Of a DNA stretch of 64,000 bases, positions 17,834-27,313 are shown piece after piece. The DNA comes from Staphylococcus nepalensis. GTDB lineage: Bacteria; Bacillota; Bacilli; Staphylococcales; Staphylococcaceae. The number at the start of each line of letters is the position of its first letter. The first letter of the stretch is position 1. Location: assembly GCF_014635045.1 (NCBI RefSeq), contig NZ_BMCF01000001.1, positions 248,001 through 312,000 on the forward strand, read 5' to 3'. The notes under the pieces are model-generated. The model made no database searches, was not told the origin of the DNA, and saw only the letters and a program-made list of their open reading frames with translations. Position numbers and translations under genes: made by a program.

Positions 17834-18344
17834 ATTTTCATAAATGAAGAAGTAGCACTTTAGAAGTAGCACTTTTGAAATAGCTTTTTAGACCTGTTTT
17901 TCTTTAGTAAAGTAAGGCTTTATATTTTTATTCCATTCACCTCCTGCCAACACAATATTCAAGATTAAAACATTATTTATGTCTCAATACCTTTTTCAAC
18001 AATAGCACTCCATTAAACTTAAAATGGATGCTATTGTTATGTATATGTTAAACACTATAAAAACATAAGAGTCACAAAGAAGTTTGTATCAATGTACTAT
18101 TTAATACATTCAAACATGCCTCCCTTTTTTCAAATAAGTCACTTTATCAAAATACATCTTTAATCTATGTAGCGATTTGCTTTTCTTATGGTTTAATATA
18201 AGTAAAATTATATTAAAATCATTATAAAATATTAAAATCAATCCCTAATCTCTGTTACACTTATAAATAATCACTTTTTAAGTGTGTGTGGTAAAGCGTT
18301 AAATGATTTATGTAAGCGCTTTAAGTTTATGGAGGGGATGTTTT
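17834..18344. other. Non-coding region between permease genes, with one inverted repeat
   Basis: No credible gene. A 17-bp inverted repeat at 17998-18038 (AACAATAGCA...TGCTATTGTT) could be a terminator, though it lacks a good T-tract. An isolated minus-strand AGGAGGTG at about 17938-17945 leads to no ORF. The citrate permease cre site and ribosome binding site close the region. Confidence 0.55.
18311..18324 (+). promoter_or_regulatory. cre site (CcpA operator) before citrate permease
   Basis: TGTAAGCGCTTTAA matches 13 of 14 cre positions and lies just upstream of the GGAGGGG ribosome binding site of the CitMHS gene, suggesting glucose repression of citrate uptake. Confidence 0.65.
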
Positions 18345-19715
18345 ATGCAACAAGATAATATTTGGTTAACAATTGTTGGTCTCATTATTATCATTTTAAT
18401 CGTTGGTTTATTGATAGCCAAACGTATCAGCCCTGTGGTAGGTATGATTTTAATACCAAGTATAGGGGCTTTAATATTAGGTTATAGTATTGGAGACTTA
18501 GTAGATTTCTTTAATAGTGGGTTAGATCAAGTAATCAACGTTGTCATCATGTTTATCTTTGCCATTATTTTCTTTGGAATCATGAGTGACAGTGGTTTAT
18601 TTAAACCTTTAGTGAAAAGGTTAATTTTGTTAACGAGAGGTAACGTCATCATCGTCTGTATTGTCACAGCAATCATTGGTACGTTCGCGCAATTAGATGG
18701 TGCAGGTGCAACAACATTCTTGCTATCAATTCCTGCATTATTACCACTGTATAAAGCCTTAAATATGAATCGATATCTATTACTTTTATTACTTGCTTTA
18801 AGTGCCGCTATTATGAATATGGTACCTTGGGGCGGCCCGATGGCGCGTACGGCTTCAGTCTTAAACATAAAAAACGTGAACGAGCTATGGTATGGTGTTA
18901 TTCCTATTCAAATTATAGGGTTCTTCCTTATACTCATATTTGCTGTATATTTAGGTTTCAGAGAAAAAACACGCATCAGCCGTGATATTCGTTCTGGTAA
19001 ATTACCAGATACTCAAGACGTGGACATACATAAATTAGTAGAAATTTATGAGCATGATCAAGATATTAAGTTCCCTATCCGTGGTGTTGCTGTTACAAAA
19101 CCTTGGATTAATTGGGTGAACGTCGCATTAACCATCGCAGTCATTGTAGCAATGTTAGCTAACATTGCTCCACCAGAATTCGCATTTATGATTGGTGTTG
19201 CAATTGCTTTAATTATTAATTTCCCAAATGTCGATGAACAAATGAGTCGTTTAAAAGCGCATGCGCCAAATGCTTTAATGATGGCTGCAGTTATCATTGC
19301 AGCAGGCATGTTCTTAGGGGTATTAAATGAAACTGGTATGTTAGAATCTATTGCACTCAGCTTTATTCATATTATTCCAGACGCAGTAGGTCCGTATTTA
19401 CATATTATAGTGGGTATATTTGGTGTACCTCTAGATTTATTAACGAGTACGGATGCTTATTACTTTGCTGTATTACCAATCGTAGAACAAACAGCAAGTC
19501 AATTCGGTGTACCTAGTATTTCTACAGCTTATTCTATGGTTATTGGTAATATTATAGGAACATTCGTCAGTCCATTTTCACCAGCGCTATGGTTAGCTAT
19601 AGGTCTTGCAGAAGCAAACATGGGTACTTATATTAAGTATGCTTTCTTCTGGGTTTGGGGATTTGCAATCGTAATGTTACTCATTGCTATGTTAATCGGC
19701 GTTGTAACTTTTTAA
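18345..19715 (+). CDS. CitMHS-family citrate:proton (metal-citrate) symporter
   Basis: Membrane transporter of 456 residues with about 12 helices, of the CitMHS family that moves citrate with protons, often complexed to Mg2+ or Ca2+. Family-like segments are FAQLDGAGATTFLLSIPA, MVPWGGPMARTASVL, and near the C-terminus STDAYYFAVLPIVEQTA with GNIIGTFVSPFSPALWLA. The ATG at 18345 is chosen because GGAGGGG lies 7 nt before it, rather than the upstream in-frame ATG at 18303. Single-gene unit ended by a strong terminator. No citrate sensor is visible nearby. Confidence 0.88.
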   Translation: MQQDNIWLTIVGLIIIILIVGLLIAKRISPVVGMILIPSIGALILGYSIGDLVDFFNSGLDQVINVVIMFIFAIIFFGIMSDSGLFKPLVKRLILLTRGNVIIVCIVTAIIGTFAQLDGAGATTFLLSIPALLPLYKALNMNRYLLLLLLALSAAIMNMVPWGGPMARTASVLNIKNVNELWYGVIPIQIIGFFLILIFAVYLGFREKTRISRDIRSGKLPDTQDVDIHKLVEIYEHDQDIKFPIRGVAVTKPWINWVNVALTIAVIVAMLANIAPPEFAFMIGVAIALIINFPNVDEQMSRLKAHAPNALMMAAVIIAAGMFLGVLNETGMLESIALSFIHIIPDAVGPYLHIIVGIFGVPLDLLTSTDAYYFAVLPIVEQTASQFGVPSISTAYSMVIGNIIGTFVSPFSPALWLAIGLAEANMGTYIKYAFFWVWGFAIVMLLIAMLIGVVTF

Positions 19716-19727
19716 TATGCACTTTAT

Positions 19728-19762
19728 AAAAACAGCGAAGCCTTTTGGCTCCGCTGTTTTCT
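19728..19762. terminator. Bidirectional terminator between convergent citrate and MFS genes
   Basis: AAAACAGCGAAGCC / GGCTCCGCTGTTTT stem with a TTTT loop and A/T tracts on both sides. It touches the stop codon of the MFS gene on the minus strand. Confidence 0.9.
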
Positions 19763-20945
19763 ATGTGTTTATTTGAGTATTTTTATATTTTGCGACATTT
19801 TTAAGGCTAACCACTAAAATGAATGCTACGATAGCAATCGCAGCTGAGAAGTAGGTAGTTGCATATACGTTTAAATTAGATACAACTAAACCACCCACAA
19901 TACCGCCAATACCGATGCCGGCATTTAAACTGGACATATTCCAACTCATTACTTGGCTTGTATCACCTTCAACATGTTCAATAATACCACTTTGAACAGC
20001 TGGATTAGTACTCCATTGCATAATATTCCAAATAAAGATAACCATTAATAATAAGCCTGTTCCTGGTAAGAAAACATTAAGGATAAGCATCATGATAATA
20101 AATATAGTAGTAGCGATAATTAACCAACGTTTACTTGTAAGTCTATCCGATAAAAAACCACCCATTGAGGTACCTATTACACCTGCTACACCATTAATTA
20201 ATAATGCAACAGAAACAAATGACAGATCATGTCCCCCAGAAAGCATCAATGGATTAATATATATGAATGTAACTGAGTTCGCTACTAATAATAAGAATGT
20301 GATACCTAAGTATTTTGTTACTTCAACTGGTCTCAGCACTTTAGAATAACTACTTGAACGTTTCGAATCTGTTTCTGTATTGGTAGATGGATAACTGCTT
20401 AATTTCGGAACATACGCATACATTAAAACCCCTACAAGTATACTAATAACAACAATAAATAGAAATGTATATCTCCAACCAACTAAATCACCTATAATTG
20501 TGCCAATCGGTACACCAAAAACGTTTGCGCCACTAAAGCCTGAATACACAATACCTATCATTTTGCCACGGTGTTGAGGTGCAGTTAACAAGGCTGTTAA
20601 CGCTAGTATTTTAACTACAATTAAAGCAGCTGCTGCAGATGATAATATTCGTCCGACTACTAGAATAGAAAAGTTAGGCGCTATAGCAATAATAAGATTT
20701 CCTACAACAAACACTGCTAAAGCCCATATTAAAACCTTTCGTGGTGAAAAACGGTTGGTTAACTTCACTAATATAGGACCAGCTACGGCAAATGTAATAG
20801 CATATAAAGTTACTAATTGCCCTATGACAGGTTCAGAGACTTGTAAATCATTACTCATTAAATTCATAATCCCTGCAACCATCATTTCGACCATTCCAAC
20901 AATAAATATACTTAAAATAAACGTAATAATACGCATAATTGACAT
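19761..20945 (-). CDS. MFS transporter, DHA1 family (PbuE/AraJ-like)
   Basis: Twelve-helix major facilitator of 394 residues. It starts with a DHA1-like helix 1 (FILSIFIVGMVEMMVAGIMNLMSNDL) and has motif A-like LVKLTNRFSPRKVLI in the first loop, with a second GGFLSDRLTSKRWL in the loop between helices 8 and 9. This subgroup includes purine, sugar and drug exporters; the substrate is unknown. RBS GGAGGATATTT precedes the ATG. Standalone gene. Confidence 0.85.
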   Translation of the reverse strand: MSIMRIITFILSIFIVGMVEMMVAGIMNLMSNDLQVSEPVIGQLVTLYAITFAVAGPILVKLTNRFSPRKVLIWALAVFVVGNLIIAIAPNFSILVVGRILSSAAAALIVVKILALTALLTAPQHRGKMIGIVYSGFSGANVFGVPIGTIIGDLVGWRYTFLFIVVISILVGVLMYAYVPKLSSYPSTNTETDSKRSSSYSKVLRPVEVTKYLGITFLLLVANSVTFIYINPLMLSGGHDLSFVSVALLINGVAGVIGTSMGGFLSDRLTSKRWLIIATTIFIIMMLILNVFLPGTGLLLMVIFIWNIMQWSTNPAVQSGIIEHVEGDTSQVMSWNMSSLNAGIGIGGIVGGLVVSNLNVYATTYFSAAIAIVAFILVVSLKNVAKYKNTQINT

Positions 20946-21059
20946 AAATATCCTCCTCTCTTTGCTTTGATTTCAAAAATTTTATAACTGTTTTATTATA
21001 AACCATTCGTCAATATATATGAATATGTCACTATATGTAAAATTTTTAATTTCCAAATT

Positions 21060-21119
21060 AAAGGCAGGAAACGAACAGAAATCCAAAATTGAATTTGGTC
21101 TCCTGTTCTGTCCCCTGCC
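21060..21119 (-). terminator. Large hairpin, terminator of the fetAB-like operon
   Basis: Imperfect long stem bounded by GGCAGG (21063) and CCTGCC (21114), with inner arms AACAGAAATCC and GAACAGGAGACC, then TTTAATTT on the minus strand. Apart from this hairpin, the 20946-21254 gap shows nothing coding. Confidence 0.65.
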
Positions 21120-21254
21120 GCACAAATTGATTGTAAATAAATGGGCAATCAGCAATCAAGTTATTTCTAAATCGTGCATCGTTTTGTAGTTCTCTCGCAT
21201 ATATAACTAGCATGCATTATAGCTAGACATGTACTGTACCAATCATATACATTT

Positions 21255-22028
21255 TCATCGATTATCTTCTGATATATGACGGCCAATTAATTGATCGCGT
21301 TGATTAAAGAATTGACGATAGCTTAAATAAGTTGCAATCAATGCTGACATAATAGTTGCAGTCGTATGAATAAACACGACCATCAGTTGAAATTTCACTG
21401 CTTCTAATGGTGCTACACCGCCAATAATTAAACCAGTCATCATACCTGGTATAGACACAATACCATATGTCTTCACAGAATCAATCGTTGGTACAATCGC
21501 TGTTTTTATACTTTCACGTATTGTACCTTTTGAAGATAGTTTTGGATCTGCGCCTAATGCTAATTTTGCTTCTATTTGACTCATTTCTTTCACGAATTCA
21601 CGGTCTAAATTTTGATAAGCAAGGTTAATAGCAATCAACCCATTACTTCCAAGCATTCCTGCTATCGGAATAACTTCATTGGGTTTAAAATCAATTGCTC
21701 CAGTTAATATAACCCCAAATAATGGTAACGCAACCCCGACAAATATAGCAATGAAAGAAATCCAAAAAACATTATGCATGACTGGCGAAGCCCTACTAAT
21801 AGTGTTCCAAGAGGCGTTAACAATTATGATTAAGACAAATAATAATAATAACCAAGCTTGATTTACATCAAATATAAAATGAAGTAAATAACCTAAGATA
21901 ACTAATTGAACGACCGCTCTAATAGTAGCAATTAACAAATCTTTTATGATATGTAACTTCTCTTTATATGAGACGATAATTGGGAAAAGTAAGAGTGTGC
22001 CGGTAAGTACTAAAGCTGTCGTGCTCAT
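21255..22028 (-). CDS. fetB: FetB-like ABC transporter permease (UPF0014)
   Basis: Membrane protein of 257 residues with about seven helices, of the UPF0014/YbbM family. E. coli FetB, with FetA, exports iron and aids oxidative-stress resistance. Family segments seen are ATIRAVVQLVILGYLLHFIF, PIAGMLGSNGLIAINLAYQNL, and the EAA-like EAKLALGADPK. SIPGMMTGLIIGGVAPLEAVKFQLMVVF follows. Its ATG overlaps the end of the ATPase gene (ATGA). Confidence 0.85.
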   Translation of the reverse strand: MSTTALVLTGTLLLFPIIVSYKEKLHIIKDLLIATIRAVVQLVILGYLLHFIFDVNQAWLLLLFVLIIIVNASWNTISRASPVMHNVFWISFIAIFVGVALPLFGVILTGAIDFKPNEVIPIAGMLGSNGLIAINLAYQNLDREFVKEMSQIEAKLALGADPKLSSKGTIRESIKTAIVPTIDSVKTYGIVSIPGMMTGLIIGGVAPLEAVKFQLMVVFIHTTATIMSALIATYLSYRQFFNQRDQLIGRHISEDNR

Positions 22029-22675
22029 CTTAAATCCTCCTCCTTCTCTATTTGACCATCAACGATTCTAATGCGTTTTTGAAAGTGTCTCATACTTTGG
22101 TCATTACTATGTGTAATCCACAATATACTTACACCTTCATCGGCAAGTTTAAAAATGAGAGATTCAATTTTTTCACTATTATGTATATCTAAAGCACTCG
22201 TAGCTTCATCTAGTAATAATATTTTTGGTTTATACATTAACTGTCTAGCTATGGTTATACGTTGTCGCTCTCCACCAGAAAGATGACTTACACTGGTATT
22301 AAAGTTATAGTGTCCTAGACCAACCGCTTTCAATAGTGCTTTAGCTCTTTTACGATTAAATTTATCGTTTCTTATATTAGCAGGGAAAGCTAAGTTATCG
22401 CCAATCGTTCTATCAAACAAATCACTTTCTTGTAGCAAATAACTCACTTCCATACGTAATTCTTCTGGGTTAATCGTTTCATATGCGTCCCCATTTAGAT
22501 ATAATTCTCCTTGCGTTGGACTTATCAAATTATTAATTAGGCGAAATAATGTACTTTTACCGCTTCCAGAAGGCCCAACAACAGCAATCGTTTCCCCTGA
22601 TTCTATTTTCAAATTAATCTCTTGAATGATTTTACGGTTATCTATTTGATATGAAACATTTCTGAGTTCTAACAT
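22025..22675 (-). CDS. fetA: FetA-like ABC transporter ATP-binding protein
   Basis: ATPase of 216 residues with Walker A GPSGSGKST (about 34-42), Q-loop YLLQESDL, signature LSGGERQR, Walker B ILLLDEATSALD and switch His in WITHSNDQ. Together with FetB it should form an exporter for iron or a related cation; this is inferred from FetB pairing. RBS TAGGAGGTTCAAA lies before the ATG. An inverted repeat AAAGTT-N4-AACTTT at 22747-22762 in the upstream region might be an operator. Confidence 0.85.
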   Translation of the reverse strand: MLELRNVSYQIDNRKIIQEINLKIESGETIAVVGPSGSGKSTLFRLINNLISPTQGELYLNGDAYETINPEELRMEVSYLLQESDLFDRTIGDNLAFPANIRNDKFNRKRAKALLKAVGLGHYNFNTSVSHLSGGERQRITIARQLMYKPKILLLDEATSALDIHNSEKIESLIFKLADEGVSILWITHSNDQSMRHFQKRIRIVDGQIEKEEDLR

Positions 22676-22801
22676 TTTGAACCTCCTAAATACATATATA
22701 AGTCGTATTCCCTAATATAATTACTTTATTATGTCATTCATTAGAAAAAGTTAAATAACTTTAATCTATACTCTCAATATGCCATTAAATGAAATAACTA
22801 T

Positions 22802-23584
22802 TTATTTTAAAAAGACTATAGCAATAAAAGAAATTAAATTATTGAAAGCATGTAAAGAGATTGAAACAGCTAAATTTTTACCACTTTTTAAATATACAAA
22901 TACTAATCCTAACGCAATAAATATATAACTACCAATTTCAAATGGCGATGTTGCGCCTAATACATGTATACCAGCAAATAATATAACAGAGAGTACACTT
23001 GCAACACCATACGTTATTTTTTTACCTAATTCATGAATAATTAAATGTCTAAATAATAATTCTTCAATGATTGGCGTCAAAACAACAATGTCCACAAATA
23101 AAAAGGGAAGCATCCAATTATTTTCAAACATATCCTCCAATATCATTTGGTTTTGCGTCTCACTATATTGCAAAGTTTCTGGTAAAAGTGTCATAAGCCA
23201 ATCATAAAAACTATTTAATCCAATAGTAGAAATGTATGTAATAAAAATAACAAGTACATACTTACGAACTTGTTTGAATCTTTTTGTAGTCATTGTTTTC
23301 AAATTATCGTTTATATGCATCAAATAAAAGCTGAAAATAATACTTATTTCTGCTATGACACCGCCAATAATCAATACATTATGATTACTAAAAAGCGAAG
23401 TATCATCTAAATTAAAAGCAGAGTATAAGGCTAATAAAAATATTAATAACATTAGCGGTATGATATTATTCGCTAAGATATAAATGGGGATTAACCAGAA
23501 ATCTCTTTTTACTACTTTTTGTTTTTGCCATATATTTGTATGTGTAAATTGAGTAATATGAGATTCTGATGGCTTGTCAGTCAT
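22802..23584 (-). CDS. CPBP-family intramembrane metalloprotease
   Basis: Polytopic membrane protein of 260 residues with about seven helices and an Abi/CPBP (Rce1-like) domain. Glutamate motif IIEELLFRHLI (about residues 185-195), His motif LFAGIHVLG and the final HAFNNLISF are all present, so it looks catalytically intact. Related Gram-positive proteins act in bacteriocin self-immunity or in processing of membrane peptides. No bacteriocin gene is seen nearby, so its function here is unassigned. RBS AAGGAAGGTG lies before the ATG. Confidence 0.85.
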   Translation of the reverse strand: MTDKPSESHITQFTHTNIWQKQKVVKRDFWLIPIYILANNIIPLMLLIFLLALYSAFNLDDTSLFSNHNVLIIGGVIAEISIIFSFYLMHINDNLKTMTTKRFKQVRKYVLVIFITYISTIGLNSFYDWLMTLLPETLQYSETQNQMILEDMFENNWMLPFLFVDIVVLTPIIEELLFRHLIIHELGKKITYGVASVLSVILFAGIHVLGATSPFEIGSYIFIALGLVFVYLKSGKNLAVSISLHAFNNLISFIAIVFLK

Positions 23585-23757
23585 ATGACACCTTCCTTAT
23601 GATTATTTATCAATAATATAACATAATTCTATACCTCAATTATAAGTTACTTTATAATTTTTGTATTTTTAAAAATAAAATTTCGAATAACATATTTATA
23701 TCATTGTAAAATGTATGATTTATTGTAGTATATAATTATATAAAGGGGGAATGTTAC

Positions 23758-25341
23758 ATGACTATACTGTCCATTTTGCAGTTCATCGTTAACATTATCA
23801 TTGTTATTTTCATATTAAGTGTACTAATTTTAGGGGCTATCTTACTTATAAAAGATAAGCGCCAAAAACAACATAGTGTGTTACGCAATTATCCATTATT
23901 AGCGCGTATTCGCTATTTCGGTGAAAAAATAGGGCCTGAGTTGCGTCAATATTTATTTTTAGCAGATACTAAAGGAAAACCTTTTTCCAGAAATGATTTC
24001 ACTAATATTGTATTAGCTGGAAAATATAATTCGAGAATGACGAGTTATGGCACGCAAAATGACTATGAAGATGGGTTTTATATTCAAAATACCATGTTTC
24101 CATTACAATCTACAGAATTACATATTGATCAGTCACCTATGATTTCGTCATTTATTTATACCATTGATAACGAACGCTTATTTGATCGAGATGAACATCG
24201 GATTGAAGCAGAAATCGATCCTTTTTATTTAGCAGATGAAGACGCCATTATCATAGGTTCTGAATTAAAGCATCCGTTTAAATTAAAACGTTTAGTTGGT
24301 CAATCTGGAATGAGTTATGGTGCTTTAGGAAGTCATGCCATCAGAGCACTATCAAAAGGATTAGGACGAGCTGGAACTTGGATGAATACTGGTGAAGGTG
24401 GTTTGTCTAAACACCATTTATCTGGAAATGTTGATATCATTTTCCAAATCGGGCCTGGTTTATTTGGTGTTCGCAATGAAGATGGCCAATTTGATATGGA
24501 TGCTTTTTTAAATTTGGCTAAACAAACGACTATAAAAGCATTTGAAATTAAATTGGCCCAAGGTGCGAAAACACGTGGTGGCCATATGCAAGGTAATAAA
24601 GTGACAGAAGAAATCGCAAAAATTCGTAAAGTAGAACCATGGAAAACGATTAATTCACCAAACCGTTTTGAATCGATTAATAATTCTAAAGATTTATTGG
24701 ATTGGATAACAAAACTACAACAACATGGCCAAAAACCTGTTGGGTTTAAAATGGTTATAAGTAAAGTTTCAGAAGTAGAAACACTTGTGCGGACTATGAT
24801 TGAAACAGATCAATACCCTAACTTCATTACGGTTGATGGCGGTGAAGGTGGAACCGGCGCAACATTCCAAGAATTACAAGATAGCGTGGGTCTACCATTG
24901 TTCACTGCTCTTCCTATATTGACAGGTACTTTAGAAAAATATGGTATTCGTAAACACATCAAAATTTTTGCATCAGGTAAACTTGTAACACCCGATAAAA
25001 TCGCCATTGCTTTAGGTTTAGGTGCTGATTTAGTCAATGTTGCACGTGGTATGATGATTAGCGTCGGGTGTATTATGAGTAGACAATGTCATATGAACAC
25101 ATGTCCAGTAGGCGTCGCAACCACTGACCCTAAACGAGAAAAAGGCCTAATTATAGAAGAAAAAGAATATCGCGTCACTAATTTTGTAACCAGTTTACAC
25201 GAAGGGTTATTTAACATCGCCGCTGCGGTAGGTGCAGCCTCACCTACCCAAATATCCAAAGAACATATTATTATCAAAAAGAAAGACGGCAACTTACAAT
25301 CTATATATGATTATAAATTAAAACTACTTGAACATAACTGA
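23758..25341 (+). CDS. FMN-binding glutamate synthase family protein
   Basis: Protein of 527 residues with one N-terminal transmembrane helix (about 5-30, FIVNIIIVIFILSVLILGAI). A complete FMN TIM-barrel domain like that of the glutamate synthase large subunit follows. Seen are GEGGLSKHH, KLAQGAKTRGGHM, VDGGEGGTGAT, ADLVNVARGMM and the 3Fe-4S cysteines in CIMSRQCHMNTCPVG. It lacks the amidotransferase domain and is therefore not a complete GltB. Membrane-anchored proteins of this type are common in staphylococci, and their substrate is unknown. RBS AAAGGGGGA. Monocistronic. Confidence 0.85.
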   Translation: MTILSILQFIVNIIIVIFILSVLILGAILLIKDKRQKQHSVLRNYPLLARIRYFGEKIGPELRQYLFLADTKGKPFSRNDFTNIVLAGKYNSRMTSYGTQNDYEDGFYIQNTMFPLQSTELHIDQSPMISSFIYTIDNERLFDRDEHRIEAEIDPFYLADEDAIIIGSELKHPFKLKRLVGQSGMSYGALGSHAIRALSKGLGRAGTWMNTGEGGLSKHHLSGNVDIIFQIGPGLFGVRNEDGQFDMDAFLNLAKQTTIKAFEIKLAQGAKTRGGHMQGNKVTEEIAKIRKVEPWKTINSPNRFESINNSKDLLDWITKLQQHGQKPVGFKMVISKVSEVETLVRTMIETDQYPNFITVDGGEGGTGATFQELQDSVGLPLFTALPILTGTLEKYGIRKHIKIFASGKLVTPDKIAIALGLGADLVNVARGMMISVGCIMSRQCHMNTCPVGVATTDPKREKGLIIEEKEYRVTNFVTSLHEGLFNIAAAVGAASPTQISKEHIIIKKKDGNLQSIYDYKLKLLEHN

Positions 25342-25351
25342 TATCAAAAAT

Positions 25352-25406
25352 AAGCGCTCTAATAATTTAAAGTGAATGTCAAACTTTGAAATATCAGAGC
25401 GTTTTT
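25352..25406. terminator. Terminator between glutamate-synthase-like and DsbA-like genes
   Basis: Long imperfect stem AAGCGCTCT...AGAGCGTTTTTT with a nearly 20-bp interrupted helix. T-tract on the plus strand; the convergent gene ends 12 bp further on. Confidence 0.8.
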
Positions 25407-25417
25407 TCTTATTATTT

Positions 25418-25924
25418 TTATTTAATCTGTTTGTTTAACTTGGCTTCTATTGTTTCTTGATCATCATCTAAAGGATTAAATTCAAATGGATTATCATTGA
25501 TAAAAACAGTAGGAATACCTTTAATACCTCTTTCAAATGCTTCTTCATGAATAGCTAAAGAACGTTCATCTGCTTCTTTATGAGGTGAAAGATTAAAGGC
25601 TTGCTTCATCTTTGCTTCAATTGTAGAAAAGTCGACTTTCCATTGGTTCTGAGTTTGATATAACTCACGTATAATCTCTAAGTTTTTTTCTGGTTGTTGA
25701 TAATCTAGATATATATTGGCTACTGTTCCTTTCAATAATGCTTGTTTTGTTTTATCAAAATGCTTAATGACATGCTGCACCTTTCCTTGCTCAACTAAAG
25801 GCGTTAATACAGTATCAGCAGCATAAAAATAATTTTTACAATAAGGACACGCAAAATTTATAAATGATTCCACTTTAATAGGTGCATCATTTGAGCCAAA
25901 TGTTAAATGTTTAATTTCCGTCAT
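25418..25924 (-). CDS. DsbA-family thioredoxin-fold protein (CPYC motif)
   Basis: Cytoplasmic-looking thioredoxin-fold protein of 168 residues with a CxxC active site, FACPYCKNYFY, near residue 30. The DsbA helical insertion and the conserved cis-Pro region GIKGIPTVFIN follow. There is no signal peptide or lipobox, so a role as an intracellular thiol-disulfide oxidoreductase is likely. The ATG at 25924 is preferred because GGAGGGATCAATT leads to it; the longer frame would start inside that site. Confidence 0.83.
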   Translation of the reverse strand: MTEIKHLTFGSNDAPIKVESFINFACPYCKNYFYAADTVLTPLVEQGKVQHVIKHFDKTKQALLKGTVANIYLDYQQPEKNLEIIRELYQTQNQWKVDFSTIEAKMKQAFNLSPHKEADERSLAIHEEAFERGIKGIPTVFINDNPFEFNPLDDDQETIEAKLNKQIK

Positions 25925-26122
25925 AATTGATCCCTCCACTTTATCTATATTTATATTGAATCACGGAAAAGATTCGATTGCACCTTTTTAGTCTTAGCAA
26001 ATTACTAAGAATTAAATTAACGTGTTATATTTTTTACAAATGAAGGGTCCAAAGTGCAATCCATTAGAATATCTAGCAGTTCATGATAAAATAAATATAA
26101 TTATCATATTAGGGGGAATTAT

Positions 26123-27199
26123 ATGGACAATTCAGTAAAATTATTAAAAACGTTAACGGATGTGGATGGCATCGCAGGACATGAAAAAGCGGTAAAAACA
26201 CTTATGCGCGATTATTTAACACCCGTAAGTGATGAAATCGTCGAAGACAATTTAGGGGGTATATTTGGAAAAAAATCTACTACTAACGGAAATAAAACAT
26301 TAATGGTGGCAGGCCATTTAGATGAAATTGGTTTTGTAGTGACTAAAATCGATAACGATGGTTTCCTAAAATTCACACCTATTGGCGGTTGGTGGAACCA
26401 AGTTATGTTATCACAAAAAGTGACAATCACAACGGATCATGGCAAAAAAATCAGGGGCATCATTGGTTCAAAACCACCACATGTATTATCGCCTGAAGAA
26501 CGTAAAAAAAACGTAGAAATCAAAGATATGTTTATTGATATTGGCGTAAAAAGTAAGAAAGAAGCTGAACAATTCGGTATTGAAATTGGTAATATGGTCA
26601 CACCATATAGTGAATTTGAAACACTTGCGAACAATAAATATTTAACTGCAAAAGCTTTTGACAATCGTTATGGTTGTGCCCTTGCGGTAGATGTCTTAAA
26701 TAACCTTACCAACGCATCTATCGATATTAACTTAGTCTCCGGTGCAAATGTACAAGAAGAGGTCGGTCTTCGTGGTGCCAAAGTTGCAGCTAATAAAATC
26801 AAACCTGACTTAGCACTTGCAGTAGACGTAGCTGTTGCATATGACACACCAGGCATGTCTGGCCAAACAAGCGAAACGGCTATTGGTCAAGGACCGGTTG
26901 TCATTATTATGGACGCATCCAACATAGGCCATGTTGGGTTTACAAAACACATCAAAGCAGTTGCTCAAAAACATAACATAGATATTCAATTAGATTCCAC
27001 GCCTGGTGGCGGCACTGACGCTGGTAGTATTCATGTCGCTAACGAAGGTATTCCTACAGTATCAATTGGTGTTGCACTACGTTATATGCACTCCAATGTT
27101 TCCGTATTGCATACAGACGATTATAAAAACTCTGTAGCCTTAGTAACTGAAATAGTCAAATCTCTAAACGATGAAACAGTGGATGAAATCATCTGGTAA
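26123..27199 (+). CDS. M42-family glutamyl aminopeptidase
   Basis: Dinuclear metallo-aminopeptidase of 358 residues (FrvX/YtoP/PepA-like). Conserved ligands are visible: AGHLDEIGFVVT (His and catalytic Asp), KAFDNRYGC (bridging Asp), NVQEEVGLRGA (catalytic Glu-Glu), ALAVDVAVAYDTPG (Asp) and LRYMHSNVSVLHTDD (His). It probably forms a tetrahedral dodecamer, like other M42 enzymes, and trims peptides in the cytosol. RBS AGGGGGAATT. Standalone gene with its own terminator. Confidence 0.9.
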   Translation: MDNSVKLLKTLTDVDGIAGHEKAVKTLMRDYLTPVSDEIVEDNLGGIFGKKSTTNGNKTLMVAGHLDEIGFVVTKIDNDGFLKFTPIGGWWNQVMLSQKVTITTDHGKKIRGIIGSKPPHVLSPEERKKNVEIKDMFIDIGVKSKKEAEQFGIEIGNMVTPYSEFETLANNKYLTAKAFDNRYGCALAVDVLNNLTNASIDINLVSGANVQEEVGLRGAKVAANKIKPDLALAVDVAVAYDTPGMSGQTSETAIGQGPVVIIMDASNIGHVGFTKHIKAVAQKHNIDIQLDSTPGGGTDAGSIHVANEGIPTVSIGVALRYMHSNVSVLHTDDYKNSVALVTEIVKSLNDETVDEIIW

Positions 27200-27221
27200 T
27201 AAACTAAATATGAAATAAGAT

Positions 27222-27263
27222 AAGCCGTGAGCATTAATCAAATTGATTTGCTCACGGCTTTTT
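27222..27263 (+). terminator. Terminator after the M42 peptidase
   Basis: AAGCCGTGAGCA / TGCTCACGGCTT stem with an AT-rich loop, followed by TTTTT. Confidence 0.9.
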
Positions 27264-27313
27264 AATACCACTTTATAACATTTGGTTTCAAATTATATGA
27301 ATTTAGCAATTCG

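Noticed and set aside
17930..17950. Minus-strand AGGAGGTG as possible small-ORF start
   Set aside because: The only nearby ATG is followed by GAA and a TAA stop; no alternative start at suitable spacing.
22802..23584. Bacteriocin immunity locus around the CPBP protease
   Set aside because: No precursor peptide or export gene in the adjoining sequence.
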